From assembly GCF_015207665.1 (NCBI RefSeq), contig NZ_JADEWL010000004.1:1-64000 (forward strand): a stretch of DNA of 64,000 nt, read 5' to 3'. The notes beneath the pieces were generated by a model, which did no database searches, was not told the origin of the DNA, and saw nothing but the letters and a program-made list of their open reading frames with translations. Source of the DNA: Plectonema cf. radiosum LEGE 06105 (GTDB lineage: Bacteria; Cyanobacteriota; Cyanobacteriia; Cyanobacteriales; Nostocaceae). Shown piece after piece: positions 7,714-15,281 of this stretch; positions within the stretch are counted from its first letter, which is position 1, and the number at the start of each line of letters is the position of its first letter. Made by a program: the position numbers and the translations under genes.

Positions 7714-8436
7714 TCATCCTTGGGGTATATCTTGCGGTGGAATTTTGTCCGATGGAGCTTCCGCAGGAGGAGCAAGTTCGGCATCGGGGGCGATTTCTTC
7801 TACCGGAGGTATATTTTTTGCTTCTGCATCGCTAGCTTGAGCAGCTGCTTCTACAAGTTCTTGGGCTGGAGGCTCTGGTGGGATAAGCTCTGGAATAGTT
7901 TCGCTTGTAGCGGTTTTATCAGTATTGTCTACAATAACAACAGATGCATCCGATACTGAAATTTTTGTTTCAGTATCTCGATCAATCGCGTCAACTAAAG
8001 ATTTGCCTATTGTTGCAGCATTCGTGTCCTCGGTTGTGGAAGTTGTAGTTTGAGTTTGAGAAACTTGTTGTTTTTTTCCAGGTAAAATATTGCTTAGAGT
8101 CCGAACCAATCCTCCAACACGTTCTTGCAGTGAAATATTACTTTTCACCGCTTCAATACTGGGTGCCGGGGTTTGCTGCATTGCGGGAGTGACTTGACGA
8201 CGCAACGAAAAAGTTTGCAGCCCAAACCAAATTAATAAAGCAACCGCAGCCAATTGACCTAAGAAAAACCATCCGCCGATACGCGGCGTAAACACCCATA
8301 AAATAAGGGCGTAAAATAAGCCTACACCACTCCAGATAAAATCATTTTTGCGGTGAACTTCAGGAAAAAAGAAAGCCGTCAGGTAGATTGCTAAACTGCC
8401 AAAACCGACTATTAGCGCCAGGATATGTGTCAGCAT
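7714..8436 (-). CDS. ycf66: Ycf66 family membrane protein
   Basis: This 240-residue protein has three or four N-terminal membrane helices within residues 1-80 (MLTHILALIVGFGSLAIYL, then DFIWSGVGLFYALILWVF, then FFLGQLAAVALLIWFGLQT). It ends in a long low-complexity tail rich in Thr, Ala, Pro and Glu. The helical part with EVHRKNDFIWSGVGLFYAL is the conserved Ycf66 domain shared by cyanobacteria and some algal and moss plastids. Its function is not established. The acidic proline-rich C-terminus is variable in the family and probably lies on the cytoplasmic side. Confidence 0.88.
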   Translation of the reverse strand: MLTHILALIVGFGSLAIYLTAFFFPEVHRKNDFIWSGVGLFYALILWVFTPRIGGWFFLGQLAAVALLIWFGLQTFSLRRQVTPAMQQTPAPSIEAVKSNISLQERVGGLVRTLSNILPGKKQQVSQTQTTTSTTEDTNAATIGKSLVDAIDRDTETKISVSDASVVIVDNTDKTATSETIPELIPPEPPAQELVEAAAQASDAEAKNIPPVEEIAPDAELAPPAEAPSDKIPPQDIPQG

Positions 8437-8762
8437 TTATGCTTGCTCCTATAAGTCTTACGACAACAGGTTAAAGGTCAAAGGTCAAAGGTAAAAGGGA
8501 ACACGACTATTACCAATCACTCAATTAACTGTTAACTGTCAACTGTCAACTGTCTTCATTACCTATGGTAAATATTTCAATTTAGCGAATTTTGCAAGTA
8601 AAATGTTGATTGATATACAAATTAAAAATAATTATGTGTATCGATAATGCATTTTTACTCTTTAAATAAACTCTTAATGTCTTCTTTAGGAGTAAACCGA
8701 AATTCTCGGACTACCCTAAGAGATAAAAGAAAGGATTTGCAAGAGTTAGCCAGAAAAAATTT
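8437..8762. repeat. Spacer with short tandem repeats upstream of gnd
   Basis: At 8468-8498 heptamers of the type aggtcaa repeat about four times, and at 8526-8554 taactgt/caactgt heptamers repeat about four times. The remaining 200 bases before gnd are A+T-rich and must contain its promoter; no unambiguous -10/-35 pair was chosen. Confidence 0.75.
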
Positions 8763-10220
8763 ATGACACTACAAAGCTTTGGTGTGATTGGATTAGCTGT
8801 TATGGGAGAAAACATCGCTCTGAACGTAGAGCGTAACGGCTTCCCAATCGCAGTTTATAACCGCTCGCGTGAAAAAACTGATGCGTTTATGAAGGAACGC
8901 GCCCAAGGTAGAAATGTAAAAGCTGGGTATACCTTAGAAGAGTTTGTGGGTTTATTGGAACGTCCCCGCAAAATCTTGGTGATGGTGAAAGCTGGGAAGC
9001 CAGTTGATGCGGTAATTGAGCAACTCAAGCCCTTGTTGGATGAAGGTGACATCATTATCGATGGTGGTAACTCCCTGTACGAAGATACCGAACGACGCAC
9101 CCGCGAACTAGAACCCCAAGGTTTTCGCTTCATTGGTATGGGTGTTAGTGGTGGTGAAGAAGGAGCGCTCAACGGTCCTTCCTTGATGCCTGGAGGTACC
9201 GAAAGCTCTTATCAGTATCTATCCCCCATTTTTACCAAAATCGCGGCTCAGGTTGACGATGGTCCTTGTGTTGCCTATTGCGGTCCTGGTGGTGCCGGAC
9301 ATTATGTCAAAATGGTTCACAATGGTATTGAGTACGGTGATATGCAGTTAATTGCAGAAGCCTACGATTTATTAAAAAATGCCGCAGGTTTAGACCACAA
9401 TCAATTACATGAAGTTTTCGCCCAGTGGAATACCACTGATGAATTAAATTCATTTTTGATTGAAATTACTGCTGATATTTTTCCTTATATTGACGAAGAA
9501 ACTGGTTTACCCCTGGTAGATTTAATCGTTGATGCTGCTGGACAAAAGGGAACCGGACGCTGGACGGCAGTAGATGCACTGAATTTAGGTGTACCAATTC
9601 CCACAATTGGAGCGGCAGTAAACGCCCGGATTATGTCATCCTACAAGCAGGAACGGGTTGCAGCATCCAAAGAAATTGCAGGTCCTAGCGGCAAGTATGA
9701 AGGCGACACCAAGAAGTTTATCAACATGGTGCGCGATGCTCTCTACTGTTCCAAAATCTGCTCCTACGCTCAAGGTATGGCGCTGTTATCCAAAGCTTCC
9801 CAAGAATTTAACTACAATTTAAATCTTGGTGAAATGGCACGGATTTGGAAAGGTGGTTGTATTATTCGGGCTGGATTTTTGAACAAAATCAAGAAAGCGT
9901 TTGACCAAAATCCTTCACTCCCTAACTTATTGTTAGCTCCTGAATTTAAGCAGACTATTCTTGATAGACAAGATGCTTGGCGCGAAGTTATCATTACCGC
10001 AGCTAAATTAGGAATCGCTGTTCCCGCATTCAGCGCTTCTTTGGATTACTTTGATAGCTACCGACGGGAAAAATTACCTCAAAACCTCACTCAAGCACAG
10101 CGCGACTATTTCGGCGCACATACATATGAGCGTACTGACAAGGAAGGAACCTTCCACACTGCCTGGGTTCCCATTGATGAAGCTACCGTTAGCAATAAAT
10201 CCGAAGCTAAAATGGATTAA
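8763..10220 (+). CDS. gnd: 6-phosphogluconate dehydrogenase, decarboxylating
   Basis: The 485-residue cytosolic enzyme oxidises 6-phosphogluconate to ribulose 5-phosphate plus CO2 with NADP+, in the oxidative pentose phosphate pathway. That pathway supplies reductant in the dark and, in heterocyst formers, for nitrogenase. The Rossmann motif GVIGLAVMGEN lies at residues 7-17, the NADP-site Arg at 34 (VYNRS) and the substrate loop IIIDGGNS at 97-104. The catalytic Lys183 and Glu190 are in GAGHYVKMVHNGIEYGD. The C-terminal HTAWVPID region is intact. Length is full for the dimeric long form. No zwf or opcA lies next to it. A clear intrinsic terminator follows. Confidence 0.97.
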   Translation: MTLQSFGVIGLAVMGENIALNVERNGFPIAVYNRSREKTDAFMKERAQGRNVKAGYTLEEFVGLLERPRKILVMVKAGKPVDAVIEQLKPLLDEGDIIIDGGNSLYEDTERRTRELEPQGFRFIGMGVSGGEEGALNGPSLMPGGTESSYQYLSPIFTKIAAQVDDGPCVAYCGPGGAGHYVKMVHNGIEYGDMQLIAEAYDLLKNAAGLDHNQLHEVFAQWNTTDELNSFLIEITADIFPYIDEETGLPLVDLIVDAAGQKGTGRWTAVDALNLGVPIPTIGAAVNARIMSSYKQERVAASKEIAGPSGKYEGDTKKFINMVRDALYCSKICSYAQGMALLSKASQEFNYNLNLGEMARIWKGGCIIRAGFLNKIKKAFDQNPSLPNLLLAPEFKQTILDRQDAWREVIITAAKLGIAVPAFSASLDYFDSYRREKLPQNLTQAQRDYFGAHTYERTDKEGTFHTAWVPIDEATVSNKSEAKMD

Positions 10221-10250
10221 TTGTCAATAGTACTATAGTACTTTATTTAT

Positions 10251-10276
10251 GGCTCTGAGTTTCAGAGCCTTTTTTT
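10251..10276 (+). terminator. Intrinsic terminator of gnd
   Basis: The 8-base stem ggctctga / tcagagcc with a 3-base loop is followed by a run of seven T. It starts 31 bases after the gnd stop. A perfect 14-base palindrome agtactatagtact (10229-10242) lies between the stop and the terminator. Confidence 0.92.
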
Positions 10277-10301
10277 GTATTAGAAATTCGGTATTCGGTA
10301 A

Positions 10302-10459
10302 TACGGTTCAGTTAACGCTTTTTTCGTTGATAAGCCGAAGGTCAATATGTCAAAATATCTCGAAAAAACCACGAATTGGGGGATTCTCCCCCAAACCCCC
10401 CTACAGAAGGTTGATTGGTTTAAATTTCAATTCTCAAATATTTTCTTAACTGAACCATA
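10302..10459. repeat. MITE-like element with ggttcagttaa ends
   Basis: Ends tacggttcagttaa (10302-10315) and ttaactgaaccata (10446-10459) are near-perfect inverted repeats about 158 bases apart. Inside is a G/C-rich hairpin (gggggattctccccc). The left-end motif aatacggttcagttaa recurs near 53085, supporting a dispersed family. The plus-strand ORF over this stretch has no support as a gene. Confidence 0.65.
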
Positions 10460-10494
10460 TTGGGGTAAAGAGCAAAATTAATAACTACCGTGGT

Positions 10495-10911
10495 ACTAAC
10501 TACTAACTACGTTGTGAAGTACCTACGCTGATACTTCGTATACAGTGTAGGCTTCCCGTCTCATCTGCCGTTGCCTCGTTAAACCCGTGTTTTATCTGGT
10601 CTTACACGCCATCTCTACTGATTTCTCAGCTTTATCTCCTCAAAGGAGAACCCAGGCAGCCGCCCATCTTCCATAGGCAGTTTAATTTTCTACGATACGT
10701 TTATCTTGGATTTATAGCGATAGCTGACCAGCAGGATTCACGTTTTCCCCAAGCTAGTAATGTTGCTGCGGCAAGTCTTACTACTTTGAAGTTAGCCTTT
10801 CTGTTCCATACATTTGGGTGGGTCATCAACCAAACTAATTGTATCATAAAACCTTGTCCGCAATTCATCTCAACACCGATTTAAGAAATACGGTGTGAGA
10901 TGAATTGCGGT
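10495..10911 (-). mobile_element. Internally deleted IS200/IS605-like (TnpB-type) element remnant
   Basis: Read on the minus strand, a 20-base-arm hairpin (ccgcaattcatctc... at 10858-10910) is followed by gacaaggttttatgataca, typical of the left end upstream of TnpB genes in cyanobacteria. A short ORF of about 50 codons ends near 10700. The segment near 10510-10560 (gaagcctacactg...cagcgtaggtacttcac) forms the hairpin seen at the right end of TnpB elements, where the guide RNA (omega/reRNA) is made. No TnpB catalytic domain remains. The identity rests on remembered end structure, not a search. Confidence 0.5.
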
Positions 10912-10958
10912 TAAAGGTAAATTTAAGATTAATAGTTATCCACGTATAATTTACTTTT

Positions 10959-12080
10959 ATGAGTGCTGCATTAAAAAATCAACAGGGTGTTATTGGTGTT
11001 GCTGTAATTGGGACGGGATTCGGTCAAAAAGTTCATATACCCGGATTGCAAGCACATTCACGCACTCAAGTGGTTGCGGTTTATAATCAAGATTTGGATA
11101 AAGCTTCACATATTGCTCAATCTCATAATATTCCCCACGCTTGCAATAACCTTACAGATATCCTGCAATTACCCGAAGTCCAAGCAGTCACTATCTCAAC
11201 ACCACCATTTCTTCATTACGAAATGGCAAAACAAGTTATAGATGCTGGAAAACATTTATTATTAGAAAAACCAGTTACTTTAAATGCTACGGAAGCTAAG
11301 GAACTTTATTATTTAGCTCAAGAAAAAGGTGTAGTTGCCACTGTAGATTTTGAATTTCGCTTTGTACCCGGATGGTTGTTATTTTGCGAACTGCTAGGGC
11401 AAGGATATGTCGGTAACAAGCGTTTGATTACAATTAACTGGTTCGGTTCTTCTCGTGCTAACCCCGAACGTCCTTGGAACTGGTATTCTGAAAAAGATAA
11501 AGGTGGTGGTGCTTTGGGTTCTTTGGGTTCCCACAGCTTTGATTATATTCACTGGTTATTTGGGGAAGTACGTCGAATTAACGCTCATTTTACAACGGCA
11601 ATTCCTCAAAGACCGGATGTGACAACCGGAGAGTTAAAATCGGTAAATACAGATGATACCTGTATGCTGATGTTGGAGCTAGCTGATGGAACTCCCTGTC
11701 AAATTTCTATCAGTGCGGTAATTTATGCCCCACGTACCCATGTAATCGAAGTTTACGGGGATGAAGGAACTTTAATATTAGCCAGTGAAAATCAAAAAGA
11801 TTACGTACATGGATTTCGTGTTTGGGGTGCTAAAGCAGGTAAACCAATTGCAGAAATCGAAATTCCTAATAGATTGACATTTCCTAAAAATTATGCAGAT
11901 GGACGTATTTCCGGATTTTTGCGAGTAGTAGACCAATGGGTTGAAGCAATCATCAGCGGAGAACCGATCACACCATCTTTGCGTGAAGGAGTTTATTCTC
12001 AATTATTAATGGATAAATCTCATGAATCTAATGAAACATTGAATTGGGTAAATATACCAGCTTTAGATGAGTTTCTTTGA
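10959..12080 (+). CDS. Gfo/Idh/MocA family NAD(P)-dependent oxidoreductase
   Basis: This 373-residue protein has an N-terminal Rossmann fold with GTGFGQKVHIPG (residues 18-29) and the family hallmark EKPVTLNATEA after the dinucleotide domain, where the Lys is part of the active site. The C-terminal alpha/beta domain has GGGALGSLGSHSFDYIHWLFG, carrying the His and Asp residues usual for the catalytic site. Such enzymes oxidise or reduce sugars, inositol or related polyols, but substrate cannot be set from sequence. The gene is flanked by a mobile-element remnant and a family B hairpin and has no operon partner. Confidence 0.92.
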   Translation: MSAALKNQQGVIGVAVIGTGFGQKVHIPGLQAHSRTQVVAVYNQDLDKASHIAQSHNIPHACNNLTDILQLPEVQAVTISTPPFLHYEMAKQVIDAGKHLLLEKPVTLNATEAKELYYLAQEKGVVATVDFEFRFVPGWLLFCELLGQGYVGNKRLITINWFGSSRANPERPWNWYSEKDKGGGALGSLGSHSFDYIHWLFGEVRRINAHFTTAIPQRPDVTTGELKSVNTDDTCMLMLELADGTPCQISISAVIYAPRTHVIEVYGDEGTLILASENQKDYVHGFRVWGAKAGKPIAEIEIPNRLTFPKNYADGRISGFLRVVDQWVEAIISGEPITPSLREGVYSQLLMDKSHESNETLNWVNIPALDEFL

Positions 12081-12126
12081 GCATACTCTAATCAATGGAG
12101 TAGGGAACAGTTAACAGTAAGTTCCC

Positions 12127-12160
12127 AGAAGTCGGGTTTATAAAAGAAGCCCGACTTTTT
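12127..12160. repeat. Family B palindrome, terminator-like
   Basis: The arms aagtcgggttt and aagcccgactt pair closely around a short loop and end in five T. It lies between two convergent genes, about 50 bases after the oxidoreductase stop. Confidence 0.75.
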
Positions 12161-12190
12161 AACAATTCATTAGTTATTGTTCACTGCTTG

Positions 12191-12739
12191 CTAGCGACGG
12201 TAAAATTCAATCATATTTAGCCCAATTTTTACATCATAATTACCGAAAAAATCGTGACCTAAAAGTCCGATTTCAGCTTTGGGAGCTATTGCTACTTGAA
12301 TATTATTAACCGATTGTCCACCGACACCAATTGATTTTACTTGACCTGTATTTAATTTGATAATTGAACCATCGGCAATCCTGGCTTGAAGAGTACCCGA
12401 AGGCTTGATTTGTAAAGCAGTTGCCATTGATTGAGTAATTAAAGTACCACTAGCACCTGTATCTACAATCATTTCAAAGGTTTTTTTGCCGTTGAATGTC
12501 ACATCTATGACAGGAGTTTTACCGCTACGACGTTTAATAGGAACTCGAAAAACTCCTGTATCTACAGGTTTGACGGGTGTAATACCGCAAAGGCTTCCTA
12601 AATCGAGGATTATACCATCTGCGGTGGTCATAAAACAGGCTCCAGGGTCTTGAGCTTTTGCGGTATTATTGAAAACTAAAATTATAATAGCGGGAATGAT
12701 TGTAATTTTGGTAATCCACTGACTGAAAAAAGGTTTCAT
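12191..12739 (-). CDS. Exported retropepsin-like aspartyl protease
   Basis: The 182-residue precursor has a signal peptide (KITIIPAIIILVF, predicted cut after TAKA at about residue 29). The mature part has a single retroviral-type aspartic protease domain with catalytic Asp93 in IVDTGASGTLI, then GLLGHDFFGNYDV, the second psi-loop hallmark. Like retropepsins it should work as a homodimer. The DTGAS type is shared with the bacterial TIGR02281 clan AA group. Substrate in the periplasm is unknown. It is transcribed leftward, divergent from the acyltransferase gene. Confidence 0.85.
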   Translation of the reverse strand: MKPFFSQWITKITIIPAIIILVFNNTAKAQDPGACFMTTADGIILDLGSLCGITPVKPVDTGVFRVPIKRRSGKTPVIDVTFNGKKTFEMIVDTGASGTLITQSMATALQIKPSGTLQARIADGSIIKLNTGQVKSIGVGGQSVNNIQVAIAPKAEIGLLGHDFFGNYDVKIGLNMIEFYRR

Positions 12740-12973
12740 ATATTATTTTCCGAATTATCTTTGACTTACTTATCATTAGGGTACCCACTCAAAAATCAAA
12801 ATTTAGCCAGTGTTATGTAAAAGTATATTAAAGCCAGAATATTTGGGTATAGTACAAGCAGTCTTGAAGTAAATTTCCATATTTGATGTTTACTATTTCT
12901 TGACTTGCTTAAAATTAATCAAGGGTGTTGCTAAATTATCACCTGAATAGAAACTTAAATATATATTAATCAG

Positions 12974-13813
12974 ATGAGCAATCCACATAAGATATATACA
13001 CCAGGTTGGTCTTTAGAAAAAAGAGACCCTAAATTTATTGAATTATTTATGCCGATTTGGGAGTGGTTTTACCGCTACTATTTTCGGGTTGAAACTGATG
13101 GTTGGGAAAATATTCCTTTAGATGACAAAGTATTGATTGTTGGTTCTCATAATGGGGGAATGGCAACTCCCGATATGATTATGATGATGTACGATTGGTT
13201 CCGTCGTTTTGGAACCGAACGTTTAGCATATGGTTTGATGCATCCTTATGCTTGGGAAGTCAGTCCCGCTCTGGGTGATTTAGGTCAAAAAGTAGGCGCG
13301 ATCGTCGCTCATCCAAAAACCGCAAATGCAGCTTTTAATAAGGGTGCCAGCGTTTTGGTCTATCCTGGAGGACAATATGATATGTTTCGTCCTTACAACC
13401 AGCGTTACAACATTAATTTTGCTGGTAATAAAGGTTTTATTAAGTTAGCTTTAAGACAAGAAGTTCCGATAATTCCCGCTATTTCAGTAGGCGCACATGA
13501 AACTTTAATTGTATTAGGTGATTTTTACGAATTAATGAAACAATTGAATAATTTTGGTTTACCTTGGTTATATCAATTAGACCCTGGAGTATTTCCCATA
13601 TATTTAGGTTTACCTTGGGGTTTAGCAATCGGACCTTTACCAAATATACCGTTTCCCGTACAAATTCATACTCGTATTTGTCAACCAATTGTGTTTGAAA
13701 AATATGGTAAAGATGTCGCTAAAAATCGCGATTATGTAGATGCTTGTTACGCAAAGGTTTGTACAAAAATGCAGCAAGAATTAGATACTTTGGCAAGGGA
13801 GGTTAAGAAATAA
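12974..13813 (+). CDS. Lysophospholipid acyltransferase family protein (MGAT/DGAT-like)
   Basis: The 279-residue protein is of the LPLAT superfamily. The histidine block is SHNGGMATPD (His58), where the HxxxxD spacing is stretched to H-x7-D, as in the MGAT/DGAT2-like branch. The second motif is VLVYPGGQYDMFRP, equivalent to the glycerol-phosphate binding block. The hydrophobic stretches around 195-225 (FGLPWLYQL, YLGLPWGLAIG) suggest membrane association. It probably transfers acyl groups to a glycerolipid or a related acceptor. The exact acceptor is not identifiable. No lipid-synthesis genes adjoin it. Confidence 0.82.
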   Translation: MSNPHKIYTPGWSLEKRDPKFIELFMPIWEWFYRYYFRVETDGWENIPLDDKVLIVGSHNGGMATPDMIMMMYDWFRRFGTERLAYGLMHPYAWEVSPALGDLGQKVGAIVAHPKTANAAFNKGASVLVYPGGQYDMFRPYNQRYNINFAGNKGFIKLALRQEVPIIPAISVGAHETLIVLGDFYELMKQLNNFGLPWLYQLDPGVFPIYLGLPWGLAIGPLPNIPFPVQIHTRICQPIVFEKYGKDVAKNRDYVDACYAKVCTKMQQELDTLAREVKK

Positions 13814-13838
13814 AGGGAGTTTATCCCCCAGCATTAAT

Positions 13839-13864
13839 GAGACGTTGCATTGCAACGCCTCTAC
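13839..13864. repeat. Family A hairpin
   Basis: The arms gagacgttgca and tgcaacgcctc pair with one bulge, followed by tac. It lies 25 bases after the acyltransferase stop. A 12-codon frame (atgtccgatttg..., 13891) follows and ends before the next gene; it has a ribosome site (taagga) but looks like a gene stub at best. Confidence 0.8.
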
Positions 13865-13913
13865 ATAATTTATTTGTAAGGATTAAAACAATGTCCGATT
13901 TGACTCGATTAAT

Positions 13914-14324
13914 TCACGCATTAATTTGAAAAACTTGAGAAATATGTTCTAATAATTCTTTTTCTTCAGAAGAAAAATCCGCGTCTGCTATTGCTAAATC
14001 ATTACACAATTGCAAAACTTGACTTTTGACGGCTTCACTTTCAAGACGATTGTTGATATCTGTTAAAAAATCACTCATTTTTTCTTTATCTTGCAAAGCT
14101 GTTCTAATTTTGGGTGTAACTTTACCAAAATAAAAATCTAAAGATAAAGGTGATTCCCATTTGATATTGCTGACATATTTTTGAATTATTTCATCTTCTG
14201 CAAGTTTGAGATTTTTATCGCTATACATCGTCATCATCATTAATTCGATGATTGCTTCTCGTTCATTTTGAGTTAAATCTTGTTTAGCGATTTCACTTAA
14301 AGTTGAGCTTAATTGTTCTCGCAT
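13914..14324 (-). CDS. TerB-like domain protein
   Basis: This 136-residue, all-helical acidic protein resembles the TerB tellurite-resistance fold. It has two helix-loop pairs with conserved acidic turns: MYSDKNLKLAEDEII near residues 33-45 and AIADADFSSEEKELLEHI near 112-130, where the Asp/Glu residues form the putative metal site. TerB domains occur in stress and phage-response systems, but here there are no other ter genes, so role is open. It is the second leftward gene of a small run with the secreted protein upstream, separated by about 130 bases. Confidence 0.72.
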   Translation of the reverse strand: MREQLSSTLSEIAKQDLTQNEREAIIELMMMTMYSDKNLKLAEDEIIQKYVSNIKWESPLSLDFYFGKVTPKIRTALQDKEKMSDFLTDINNRLESEAVKSQVLQLCNDLAIADADFSSEEKELLEHISQVFQINA

Positions 14325-14450
14325 AATTTCTCTATCTAATATAAATATATCTTCACCATCATAAGTAAAATTACAGGAAAATTAAAGTGATTGAGAAGAC
14401 ATTAGGGTTGAAGTTTAACGATATAAATAGTCAAGCCTCCGTTATTTCTA

Positions 14451-15089
14451 TTAACGAGCAGATAAATCAACACTCGCTTCTAAAGATAAAACATAAACAC
14501 TATTTTCGTTAATCTTCACCTGTCGTGATTTTGTTGGGGAATTTAAACCTGTAACTAATCCTAAAGTTTTTCCCAACATCGAACCTCGTTCGGAATGTTC
14601 TGGTTTACCTCCACCAGCAAAGCCAAATGCACTTTCGCCAATTTTACCCCAGACAGAGCCATCCTCTTCGGCTTTTTCATGACCTGCTTTATGGGTAATG
14701 GTAGCACCGGGAATTGTTGGACTTGATGCTTGGATGGATACAACTCGACCGTTGACGACTAATGACTGAGCAACAATTTTTGCTCCTTTATCCGTAGGTT
14801 TAAGGATAATAGATACGGGACTGTTTTCTGGTACTAGGACGTTACCTTGACTATCGGTAATTGCTTTGGTGAGAAAAACTGTCAGGGGAAAGTCTTGTTT
14901 TTCGCTGACATCAACTGTCATGGATGATGGGAAGGAAACAATAATTGCGGTATTTTTGGCGAGGGTAATATTATTCGTATTATTAGTAGGTTGTACCGGA
15001 TTCGGAATAGTTTCGGCTACGACTGGTAGCGAGACGGAAGTTAACAAGGTAATGCAAGTCGCAATGCTAAATAATATTTGTGATTTCAT
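14451..15089 (-). CDS. Secreted hypothetical protein
   Basis: The 212-residue precursor has a clear signal peptide (QILFSIATCITLLTSV... cut after VVA at about residue 25). The mature protein has a beta-rich domain (VSEKQDFPLTVFLTKAITD, VLVPENSPVSIIL, AQSLVVNGRVVSIQAS). This is reminiscent of the C-terminal beta-barrel of TrbI/VirB10-type proteins, in which 'VPENSPV' and 'VNGR' occur at similar positions. Then comes a glycine-rich middle and a SVYVLSLEASVDL end. No transfer genes are near, so a conjugation role is unlikely. The assignment stays at secreted, unknown. Confidence 0.7.
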   Translation of the reverse strand: MKSQILFSIATCITLLTSVSLPVVAETIPNPVQPTNNTNNITLAKNTAIIVSFPSSMTVDVSEKQDFPLTVFLTKAITDSQGNVLVPENSPVSIILKPTDKGAKIVAQSLVVNGRVVSIQASSPTIPGATITHKAGHEKAEEDGSVWGKIGESAFGFAGGGKPEHSERGSMLGKTLGLVTGLNSPTKSRQVKINENSVYVLSLEASVDLSAR

Positions 15090-15183
15090 GGTAATTTTTC
15101 TGGCTTGTTTTAATCTATTAATCTATAGGTTTGTTGCTGGGGTTTTATGCATTATTAAGTTACACCAATTTTTTGTAGACTCC

Positions 15184-15217
15184 AGAAGTCGGGTTTTGTG
15201 GAAGTTACCCGACTTCT
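15184..15217. repeat. Family B palindrome
   Basis: Arms agaagtcgggt and acccgacttct pair perfectly around a 12-base loop, in the divergent spacer between the secreted protein and the CHAT-CHASE2 gene. Confidence 0.85.
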
Positions 15218-15281
15218 CTCCGGGTTAGTATTAACTTTTTCTCAGGGTTAAACTGCGTATAGATAGTAGAGGTGAATAGAT

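Noticed and set aside
10249-10449. Plus-strand frame after gnd
   Set aside because: It begins inside the gnd terminator and runs through a MITE-like repeat; no protein features.
13891-13929. 12-codon frame with a ribosome site
   Set aside because: Too short to support as a gene; may be a leftover start of a deleted gene.
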